Positions 57,836-64,000 of a DNA stretch of 64,000 nucleotides are shown here, piece by piece. This DNA comes from Thermococcus cleftensis (GTDB lineage: Archaea; Methanobacteriota_B; Thermococci; Thermococcales; Thermococcaceae). A program made the translations under genes and the position numbers. The notes under the pieces are model-generated. The model worked only from the letters and a program-made list of their open reading frames with translations. It had not been told where the DNA came from and did no database searches. The stretch is from NCBI RefSeq assembly GCF_000265525.1, contig NC_018015.1, forward strand, positions 1-64,000. The letters run 5' to 3'. The stretch's first letter is position 1. Each line of letters begins with the position of its first letter.

Positions 57836-57995
57836 AGAGCTCAGCCTCCAGCTCTTCCCAGCCCTTGGAGGTTTTCAGGTAGCCGAAGGCCCTCTTCAAG
57901 ACCCCGTCCACGTTTGCCCTCGCCTCGGCCCTGAGCTTATCCATCCTAACCCGCCATTCGAGATCCATCCCCATTTTTCCTTCAACGTTCTCCAT
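57813..57995 (-). CDS. VapB-like antitoxin
   Basis: A 60-residue protein: LRAEARANVDGVLKRAFGYL, then GWEELEAELYEEL, the same tail as the antitoxin at 9990. ATG 57995 follows GGGTGAGGGG. An in-frame ATG at 58007 is the alternative. Confidence 0.78.
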   Translation of the reverse strand: MENVEGKMGMDLEWRVRMDKLRAEARANVDGVLKRAFGYLKTSKGWEELEAELYEELSGG

Positions 57996-58108
57996 CCCCT
58001 CACCCATTACAGGTTTGATGGCCGGGGAGTAAAAAGGCTTTCCCCGATTTCTCAGTCGCCTATTAAAGGACGGGAAAATTCAAAGGGTGGAATCACGGTC
58101 TTGGTGGC

Positions 58109-58327
58109 TCACTTCCCCAGCTCACCCTTCGGCCTTAGATACTCCTCCTTCGTGAGGGGAAAGTCCCTCGCCGCTTTGAGGAAAGAATTTACCAGCTTCA
58201 CCTGCTGGCTGAAGACCTCATCGGGGTTCTCCTTGAGCCATTTAACGTAGAGCCTTATGAAGGCCAGCCTCTCCTCCATGTCGCGCTTGGAACGGGACTT
58301 CAACGCCGAGCCTCTTTGCGTACTCAT
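58109..58327 (-). CDS. hypothetical small helical protein
   Basis: A 72-residue basic protein: RDMEERLAFIRLYVKWLKEN, VFSQQVKLVNSFLKAARDF and LTKEEYLRPKGE. The pattern recalls small ORFs found beside toxin-antitoxin genes in Thermococcales, but no family is assigned. It stands alone between the VapBC pair and the unknown cluster. Confidence 0.55.
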   Translation of the reverse strand: MSTQRGSALKSRSKRDMEERLAFIRLYVKWLKENPDEVFSQQVKLVNSFLKAARDFPLTKEEYLRPKGELGK

Positions 58328-58488
58328 GAAGAGCCCTCCGGTTCAGGTTCTCTTTAGTTACCCTTATACCCGTGCTCACACCAGTGGAGACTTCGAGGGG
58401 CAGCTATTTATGGCTTTCCTTCGGGGCGAAAGGGTTTTATCCTTTGAGGAGTAAGTTTAGATATCTACCTGGGTGAAGTTAGGTGGTG

Positions 58489-59853
58489 ATGCCTATCGGG
58501 GATCTCGTTGCCATTGTAACCGCCCCGAACTACCCGAAGATCGACGACAGGGTTGATCTCGCCAAGGAGGTTGGCAGAAGGATATTTGAGGTTGCCACCG
58601 GCCAGAAGACCGAACAGCAGAACACCCAGGGGGCAGACACGGTCAACGAACCCGTAGCCGGCTGGCAGCCATTCGTTGACGGCTCCAAATACTGCTACCT
58701 CAAGGGCCAGGGCCAGACCGACTACACGGTGAAGGTCTGCTCAGAAAACGGCTGGCCCGTCTGGATAAGGAATGCTGACGACTGGCAGGACAAGGGTTGT
58801 GACGATCTGCGCAACCTCGTCCAGAGCACATACCCTGCCGACGACTACCAGAGATACCTGCTGACGGTGAAGTTCAAGGGAAGCGAGTGCGAGGGCCTGC
58901 AGGGGTATGGGGTTGCATATATCGAGCACTGGCAGAACATGATGAACCCGCTGAAAAACCCAGCAGGCATTGGTGTATATGCGGCTGCCTGTGGAACGAC
59001 GACAACCATATGCTATGCCGCAATGACGGCAGGAACTGGGGGCATAGGTGGTGCGCTATCCATCGGCAAATGGCTCAAAGACTTGGGATTCTGCGCCCTT
59101 GCCCCTGCACTGGGCGGTTGGTTTGCAAGCCAGCAGATAGCGGAGAGTAAAACAAAAGCGCAGGCAAGCTTCATACTTGCCCAAACGCTTGGAACGGGAG
59201 AACTCATAACTGCCAAGTATGCTGTGCTACCGACCGTTCAGATATCCCGGCTCAGGGGTGCGATACGTGGCGGTGCAGATCTCGTAAAAGCAGTGTCAAA
59301 GGATACTGCCAAGTTTGACGACTTCGTAAAGCTGGGACTAAAATACACTGAAACAGCCGACCAGTTTGAAAAGATCGCCAGTCAGTTCCCAAGGCTTGCA
59401 GGAGTCCGATCGGCGGGAGCATTCGTCACAGACGATGCAGACGATATATTGAGGCTCCTTGCCGCATACGGCAAAACTCCATCCGCCGAAAAGCTCGTTG
59501 AAATTGGAAGCAGGTTGAAAATAAGGAATGCCGCAGAACTGGCAAAAACAGAGGCTGGAAAAGAGAAATTAATAGAAAACATAGTTACAAAGTTGCAGAG
59601 ACAAAAAATAGGCGATGCTGCAAACAAAGCGTTCAAGGGAATGGATGACGAATTACGGAACATAGCAAAGAGGGAGTTTAAAGCAAGCTTCGTATGTGGT
59701 GCTGCAGGAGCCGTTGCCGGAACCCTTAGCTACTATGCACTCATAGCCGAGACGGGAACAATAACAACGCCAAATTTGACAGTAGAAATAGACAACATCT
59801 TTGATGCGATGTCCGTTGCAGTTAGCAACAACAGAATAGATGTGGGGGCGTGA
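58489..59853 (+). CDS. unknown protein with internal membrane segments, first gene of accessory cluster
   Basis: A 454-residue protein, not recognised. No signal peptide. Residues about 60-150 hold Cys-containing strands (KYCYLKGQGQTDYTVKVCSE, KGCDDLRNLV, KGSECEGLQGYG). Two hydrophobic stretches lie near 165-190 and 195-215 and one near the C-terminus (VCGAAGAVAGTLSYYALIAE), with a charged helical region between (residues about 260-400). From about 59150 codons become AT-rich (AAA, ATA, ACA) unlike the neighbours, suggesting transfer. ATG 58489 follows GGTGG. The next ORF begins four bases after its stop. Confidence 0.65.
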   Translation: MPIGDLVAIVTAPNYPKIDDRVDLAKEVGRRIFEVATGQKTEQQNTQGADTVNEPVAGWQPFVDGSKYCYLKGQGQTDYTVKVCSENGWPVWIRNADDWQDKGCDDLRNLVQSTYPADDYQRYLLTVKFKGSECEGLQGYGVAYIEHWQNMMNPLKNPAGIGVYAAACGTTTTICYAAMTAGTGGIGGALSIGKWLKDLGFCALAPALGGWFASQQIAESKTKAQASFILAQTLGTGELITAKYAVLPTVQISRLRGAIRGGADLVKAVSKDTAKFDDFVKLGLKYTETADQFEKIASQFPRLAGVRSAGAFVTDDADDILRLLAAYGKTPSAEKLVEIGSRLKIRNAAELAKTEAGKEKLIENIVTKLQRQKIGDAANKAFKGMDDELRNIAKREFKASFVCGAAGAVAGTLSYYALIAETGTITTPNLTVEIDNIFDAMSVAVSNNRIDVGA

Positions 59854-59856
59854 GGG

Positions 59857-60159
59857 ATGATAGTACTTGCCACAAAGCACAGAGGCAATGATATGTTGGA
59901 AAGGGGGTATCTGAATGGCTTTTTCAACAATAATGAAAAAACTGCAAAGATGTGGCGGCAACTAATCGAATATATTCACCCTGAAGGTGAAAAGGCACTG
60001 GAAAAGTATGAAAAACTCGAGAGAGAGATCTTTTGGTGCTGGGATAGGTATTGCGAAACCGATAGTAAAGCACGATCTTGCGTCAGCCACAAAGCTCTCT
60101 CTCTGGATGAAAATATTCAGCGAAGCAGCAGCAAGTATTCTTGGCATAACGCCGCATGA
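59857..60159 (+). CDS. 5' part of an unknown gene, frame lost at a (GA)5 tract
   Basis: ATG 59857 follows the stop of the previous gene with GAGG upstream. It reads MIVLATKHRGNDMLERGYLN and EKALEKYEKLEREIFW, then loses protein-like character until TGA at 60157. The likely break is the tract (GA)5 at 60019-60028: moving to the next frame there continues into SFGAGIGIAKPIVKHDLASA of the 636-residue ORF. One missing GA unit would explain it. It could be a frameshift mutation, phase variation, programmed shift or sequencing error. Confidence 0.55.
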   Translation: MIVLATKHRGNDMLERGYLNGFFNNNEKTAKMWRQLIEYIHPEGEKALEKYEKLEREIFWCWDRYCETDSKARSCVSHKALSLDENIQRSSSKYSWHNAA

Positions 60160-61897
60160 CTTTATTACCATATTACAGCTAGAAGATACCGATAGTAATT
60201 TTCAGCCATGGAACCACAACAGCGACGATCCGCTTGGAATAAACTGGTTCCTCATAGAAGAAACGCTAAAAAAAAGCAAATATACTGAGAAAAAACTTGG
60301 TAGAAAAATAACTGACGAAGATTTGGCAAAGCTACGAGAAGTTGCGCAAGTTACAGCGAAACTCGTGGATGCATGGGGACCCGACAACGTAGACCATGCA
60401 ACGATCTGGCTGGCATACGGGAAAAAGATGGATGATTTGAAAGAGTTCATAGAAAAAGAGGCAAAGGACCCTGAAAAAACACTACAATATTTGGAAGAAC
60501 TGCGACAGGTTCTGCACAAGCACATAAAACCAAAGGGGATCCAACCGCCTGCTAAAGGTGCCCCCACCACTAAGATCATCACCCAGAAGATCCCCTCAGA
60601 AGTGGAGGAAGCATTCAGGACGTTGAATGGTCTAGACATAAACATAAAACTGGAAACGGGGGACGTGGAGGAGAGGAAGTCGAAGATCTTCTCTTGGCTG
60701 GTGAAGAACGGGTTAATAGAAGTCGGAGAGGAGAACGGGAAGCCCGTAGTGAAGGCATCCGACAAACTCAGGGAGATACTGGGGAAGCAGAACCCGAAGG
60801 CAGTGGCGGCGATGATAAAATGGGCGGCGGAGGAAGAGGGGACCACATTAGAGCACGTGGAGCCCGTGGCAAAGGTGCTCGCCGCTCTGGAAGAGTTCAG
60901 GCAGATAAGCAAGAAGAAGGACCCTGCACTGGCAAAGGCGTTGGAAAAGGCCATGAAGAGCAAGCACACCATCAGGGAAATATACTACATGCTCCAGGGG
61001 GTCCACACACCGGAGGAACTATCCCAGAAGTGGAGCGAGAAGTTCGGCACGATAAGCCTTGTACAGATGTTTGAAAGGTACCCCGAACTGGCAAAGGCAA
61101 CCCTCGATGGAATAGAAAACGCCAAGGAGAACTTCCCGCCGGTTCCCGCCGAGTGGGCGAAGCTCATCGATGCGTTGGAGAGGGGAGAACTTTCAGCGGA
61201 TGAGCTGAGGAGGAGAGCTGGGATAGAGAGGATGTTCTTCAGCGCCCTTGAATCCCTCGCCATCAGGGGACTTCCAGAGGACGGAAAGGATGTAGTGAAT
61301 ATAATCGACGAAATCCTCGACCGCTCCGCCAAAATGCTTCCTTGGGCCGGCGATGTTCCAAAGGATCTAAGGACAGAGACTGAGGAGCTTTCGCTGATGC
61401 TGGCCTTGATGAAGGACGGGAACTTCGTCGAGAGGCTTGAGGCCGAGCTCGCGCCGATAATCGAGAAGATACCCGAGAGCAGGAAGGTTGGCCTCTTCAG
61501 ACGCGAGTCCCCGAGGAGGAAGGTCGAGGACTTCGTGGGGCTGCTAATGGAGGGAGAAATCGGAGAGGAGAGGGCCGAGAAAAAGGCCAGGGAGCTGGTG
61601 GAGTACCTGGGGGAATACATTGGTGACGAAGCCGAGGGTTTCGTTGAACGCCTCCTGCTCCCCTACAGGGCAAAGAGGCTCTTAAACCGCTACGGCAACA
61701 CGGAGGACTTCCTCTTCGAATACTCCCACGGACGGGCGGCAAGGCTTCTCATAGTTGAGGCTCACCTTGCCGAGACAATAGAGCCGGATGCACTGGTCAA
61801 GCCCCTCATTGGAATGCCGTCCCTCTCGGGCAGAAAACGGGTTCCTCCAAGGAAGTTGAAGAAAACCGAAGAGCTCCTCAGAAAAATCCTAGGGTGA
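59987..61897 (+). CDS. unknown helical protein, second gene of accessory cluster
   Basis: Open from GTG 59987 (636 residues), but the first 14 residues are probably out of the true frame; the real protein likely begins at 59857 and joins here at about 60028, giving about 680 residues. It is soluble, very charged and helical: DEDLAKLREVAQVTAKLVDAW, LEELRQVLHKHIKPKG, a winged-helix-like KIFSWLVKNGLIEVGEENGK near residue 235, then long helices to KKTEELLRKILG. Codon use changes at about 60560 from AT-rich to the normal GC-rich pattern, a mosaic. Not recognised. Confidence 0.65.
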   Translation: MKRHWKSMKNSRERSFGAGIGIAKPIVKHDLASATKLSLWMKIFSEAAASILGITPHDFITILQLEDTDSNFQPWNHNSDDPLGINWFLIEETLKKSKYTEKKLGRKITDEDLAKLREVAQVTAKLVDAWGPDNVDHATIWLAYGKKMDDLKEFIEKEAKDPEKTLQYLEELRQVLHKHIKPKGIQPPAKGAPTTKIITQKIPSEVEEAFRTLNGLDINIKLETGDVEERKSKIFSWLVKNGLIEVGEENGKPVVKASDKLREILGKQNPKAVAAMIKWAAEEEGTTLEHVEPVAKVLAALEEFRQISKKKDPALAKALEKAMKSKHTIREIYYMLQGVHTPEELSQKWSEKFGTISLVQMFERYPELAKATLDGIENAKENFPPVPAEWAKLIDALERGELSADELRRRAGIERMFFSALESLAIRGLPEDGKDVVNIIDEILDRSAKMLPWAGDVPKDLRTETEELSLMLALMKDGNFVERLEAELAPIIEKIPESRKVGLFRRESPRRKVEDFVGLLMEGEIGEERAEKKARELVEYLGEYIGDEAEGFVERLLLPYRAKRLLNRYGNTEDFLFEYSHGRAARLLIVEAHLAETIEPDALVKPLIGMPSLSGRKRVPPRKLKKTEELLRKILG

Positions 61898-62017
61898 GGA
61901 AAGTGCTCAGCATACGCGGGACGCAGAATAATGCTCTGGTATGTCCTTTCCCTGCCGTTCATCCTGTGATGGGCGAAAACCTTTTCTTTATTTATGCAAA
62001 GAATACCAACGATGGCA

Positions 62018-62311
62018 ATGCTGACCCTTGAAGAAATTGAGAGCATTCTGACAGCCCACAAGAAAGAGCTTAGGGAGCGCTTTGGAGTAAGGGAAATAGG
62101 GGTGTTTGGCTCCTACGTCCGGGGAGAGGCAAAGGAAGACAGCGACGTTGATATTTTGGTGGATTTTGAAGAGATACCCTCTCTGCTGAAGTTCATAGAG
62201 CTTGAGGAGTACCTCGAAGCGCTCCTCGGTCTCAGGGTTGACCTCGTTATGAAGTCCTCCCTCAAGTCGGGCATAGCCAAGACTGTTCTCAGGGAGGTAG
62301 TCTATGTATGA
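62018..62311 (+). CDS. mntA: MNT-type nucleotidyltransferase antitoxin (MntA)
   Basis: A 97-residue minimal nucleotidyltransferase. GSYVRG at residues 31-36 and the catalytic DSDVD (Asp43 and Asp45) are intact. MntA proteins add AMP to a Tyr of HepT to silence it. ATG 62018 stands about 25 bases after the TATA-like TTTATTTAT (61987-61995), suggesting a leaderless message; the ATG at 61994 overlaps that box. A decayed relative lies at 1906-2100. Confidence 0.88.
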   Translation: MLTLEEIESILTAHKKELRERFGVREIGVFGSYVRGEAKEDSDVDILVDFEEIPSLLKFIELEEYLEALLGLRVDLVMKSSLKSGIAKTVLREVVYV

Positions 62312-62640
62312 AACGCTCTCATAAGGACTACTTGGAGGACATAGCCGAAGCCATCGAGCTGATTGAGGAGTTCACGAGAGAGATCTGTTTTGAGGACTTT
62401 CTCTGCGACAAAAAGACCCAGTTTGCGGTGATAAGAGCGCTGGAGATAATTGGCGAAGCGTCGAAAAACATCCCTAACGACTTCAAGAGACTCCACCCGG
62501 AGATTCCTTGGAGGGAAATGGCTCGAATGCGTGACAAGCTTATCCACGCGTACTTTGGCGTTGACGTTCGAGTGCTTTGGAAAACAGTGAAGGAAGATAT
62601 CCCCTCTCTAAAAGGAAAATTTGAGAAGCTTAGGAAGTAG
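62308..62640 (+). CDS. hepT: HEPN-domain ribonuclease toxin (HepT)
   Basis: A 110-residue all-helical HEPN protein. The active site R75-DKLI-H80-A-Y82 is the full Rx4HxY motif, including the Tyr that MntA modifies. Four-base ATGA overlap with mntA. A type VII toxin-antitoxin pair; HEPN toxins cut RNA. Confidence 0.9.
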   Translation: MKRSHKDYLEDIAEAIELIEEFTREICFEDFLCDKKTQFAVIRALEIIGEASKNIPNDFKRLHPEIPWREMARMRDKLIHAYFGVDVRVLWKTVKEDIPSLKGKFEKLRK

Positions 62641-62641
62641 C

Positions 62642-63661
62642 TTAAATCCTAGACTTCTCCTCGATGTAAGCCCTCATCAGCTCCTTCGTCGCGAGCAGGC
62701 CCTTGACGTGCGTCCTCTCCATGCCGTGGCTTGCATGAACCCCGGGTCCGATTAATGCAACCCTGAAGTCCCAGCCGGCCCTCAGAGCCGCTGAACCGTC
62801 GGAGCCGTAGTAGGGGAAGACATCGACCACGTGCGGTATGCCCCTCTCCTCGGCAAGCTCGATAAGTCTGGTAGTCATTTCGTAGTCGTAGGGCCCGCTT
62901 GAATCTTTGGCCGCTATGGAAACGGCCGTCTCCTTTCCGTAAACGCCTTCGCCGACCACGCCCATGTCCACGACGAGAAGCTCCTCGGTGGTGGGTGGAT
63001 AGCCAGCTGAACCGCCGTGGCCGACCTCCTCGTAGGGCGAGAAGAAGAAGGCCACCGGGAGCCTTTCGAGGGTTTCGGCTCCAAGGTCAAGCATGAGGTC
63101 TATCATCACAGCCACGCTCGCCTTGTCGTCGAGGAAGTGGGCCTTGACGAAGCCATTGACGTACTCGAACTTCGGGTCGAAGGCTATGAAGTCGCCCGGT
63201 CTGATGCCAAGTTTTTCAGTGCCCTCTTTCTTCTCGACAAGCTCGTCTAGCCTTATGTACATGTTCTCCTCCTTGCGCTCCTTCTTTCCGGCTTCCCTGT
63301 TCACGTGGACGCTGGGGTTCCTGAGGAGGAGCGTTCCACGGTACTTCTTCCCCGAGCGGGTGATTATCGTGCAGTACTCACCTTCAAAGGTCGGGAGAAG
63401 GAGTCCGCCCACCCTCGTGAAGCTCAAATGCCCGTCGGGCAGGATTCCCTTCACCATCGCGCCGAGGGTATCAACGTGGCCCGCCACGACGAGCTTTGGC
63501 TCGGGGTGGTTGCCCGCTATCAGGGCGCCCTTGTTGGTGTAGTACGTCCTGATTCCTGCCGCGTTGAGCTTCCTCTCTATGTGGGCCAGGACTTCCCTCG
63601 TGTAGCCCGTTGGGGAGGGTATCTCAAGGATCTCCTTCAGAATCTCGACCACTCGCTCCAT
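62642..63661 (-). CDS. M42-family aminopeptidase (TET-type)
   Basis: A 339-residue M42 peptidase. Metal and catalytic residues are visible: VAGHVDTLGAMV, AHFLDDKASVAV, SPYEEVGHGGSAG with the Glu-Glu pair, VVDMGVVG and PGVHASHGMERTH. These proteins form dodecameric tetrahedra that trim peptides released by the proteasome. The specificity (acidic, basic or hydrophobic residues) cannot be read. ATG 63661; its stop lies one base from hepT's. Confidence 0.93.
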   Translation of the reverse strand: MERVVEILKEILEIPSPTGYTREVLAHIERKLNAAGIRTYYTNKGALIAGNHPEPKLVVAGHVDTLGAMVKGILPDGHLSFTRVGGLLLPTFEGEYCTIITRSGKKYRGTLLLRNPSVHVNREAGKKERKEENMYIRLDELVEKKEGTEKLGIRPGDFIAFDPKFEYVNGFVKAHFLDDKASVAVMIDLMLDLGAETLERLPVAFFFSPYEEVGHGGSAGYPPTTEELLVVDMGVVGEGVYGKETAVSIAAKDSSGPYDYEMTTRLIELAEERGIPHVVDVFPYYGSDGSAALRAGWDFRVALIGPGVHASHGMERTHVKGLLATKELMRAYIEEKSRI

Positions 63662-63710
63662 TTAGACCACCGTCTAAAGAGAGGTCGGGGAGTTGAAAAG
63701 GGCATCGGTT

Positions 63711-64000
63711 TCAACCAACCAATGCGCTGAGAGCCATGAACAGTCCTATCACCATCATGGTCAGCACGAAGGTGACACTTATCGCCTCCTCGGCCTTGAG
63801 CCTGTACTGAGCGAGGATAGCGTTGGCCGCTATCGCCGGCGGCATCGAGGCCTCGACTAGAACGGAGTAGAAAACGTCCGGCGCCGCCCAGCGGAGGGTA
63901 AGGAAGACGAAGGCGAAGGGAATCACTATTCTGAAGAGTCCGACCTCAGCGAGCCTGCGCCAGTCGAAGCTCCTCAGCGTTATCCGCGAGCCGAAGTATA
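63711..64000 (-). CDS. AEC-family permease, C-terminal part (runs off the window)
   Basis: The frame is open to the window edge, so this is the last 95 or so residues of a longer gene. Three membrane helices are seen: FRIVIPFAFVFLTLRW, an amphipathic ASMPPAIAANAILAQYRL that is the AEC signature, and VTFVLTMMVIGLFMALSALV. Relatives export auxin or carry malonate and other organic acids. An apparent ATG at 63926 is internal. Confidence 0.75.
   Translation of the reverse strand, partial: YFGSRITLRSFDWRRLAEVGLFRIVIPFAFVFLTLRWAAPDVFYSVLVEASMPPAIAANAILAQYRLKAEEAISVTFVLTMMVIGLFMALSALVG

Overview
The window is chromosomal DNA from a GC-rich hyperthermophilic archaeon of the Thermococcales, most probably a Thermococcus. 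Direct evidence: TATA boxes of the TTTAAA/TTATATA kind about 25 bases before starts, many GTG and TTG starts, purine-rich GGTGG/GGAGG ribosome sites, a tRNA-Val with an encoded CCA end, a tandem pair of four-subunit 2-oxoacid:ferredoxin oxidoreductases, archaeal prefoldin, PurP/PurO, archaeosine tRNA-ribosyltransferase, ADP-dependent serine kinase, and CRISPR repeats of the Thermococcales GTTGCAATAAGAC type.

Layout. 1-682 is the trailer end of a CRISPR array whose leader lies off the left edge. 0.8-2.6 kb has a pterin synthase homologue, a PIN toxin-antitoxin pair, a decayed nucleotidyltransferase and a DUF192 protein. 2.7-8.8 kb has a prefoldin pair facing the seven-gene KOR/XOR operon. 8.9-13.7 kb has an archaeosine radical SAM enzyme, VapBC, surE, small membrane ORFs, ftsY and a possible C/D-box sRNA. 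13.8-18.6 kb is a nucleoside ABC transporter (BMP lipoprotein, ATPase, two permeases). 18.6-23.1 kb has an orphan metal-binding protein, a secreted metalloprotease, a phosphoribosyltransferase and a one-spacer mini-CRISPR behind a leader-like region. 23.2-29.1 kb has cysS, a long FKBP with an unusual charged tail, membrane proteins and two unknown genes.

29.0-39.7 kb is a cofactor/purine block: thiDN and thi4 on the left, then thiC-purC-purP-purO, then a bacterial-order ribD-ribE-ribBA-ribH operon on the other strand. A secreted-protein gene sits between thi4 and thiC, flanked by two 73-bp nearly identical direct repeats. The riboflavin synthase gene carries an in-frame TAG. 39.7-47.5 kb has prolyl oligopeptidase, a KaiC-like ATPase, a processive glycosyltransferase, a phosphate permease, tgtA and tRNA-Val. 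47.5-51.8 kb has an archaeal ATPase, a DUF763 protein, serK and a HAD phosphatase. 51.8-57.3 kb has a diiron MBL-fold protein with two unknown genes, facing a four-gene zinc-ribbon/coiled-coil/SPFH operon reminiscent of Bacillus ydjGHI.

57.4-62.6 kb is an accessory island: VapBC, an unrecognised AT-richer gene cluster with a frameshift at a (GA)5 tract, and an MntA-HepT pair. The window ends with an M42 aminopeptidase and the 3' part of an AEC-family transporter.

The best candidates for something undescribed are the duplicated thi promoter around an inserted gene, the diverged mini-CRISPR with its own leader, the unknown 58.5-61.9 kb cluster between two toxin-antitoxin systems, and the SPFH/zinc-ribbon operon. 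No cas gene, transposase, integrase or rRNA gene was seen.
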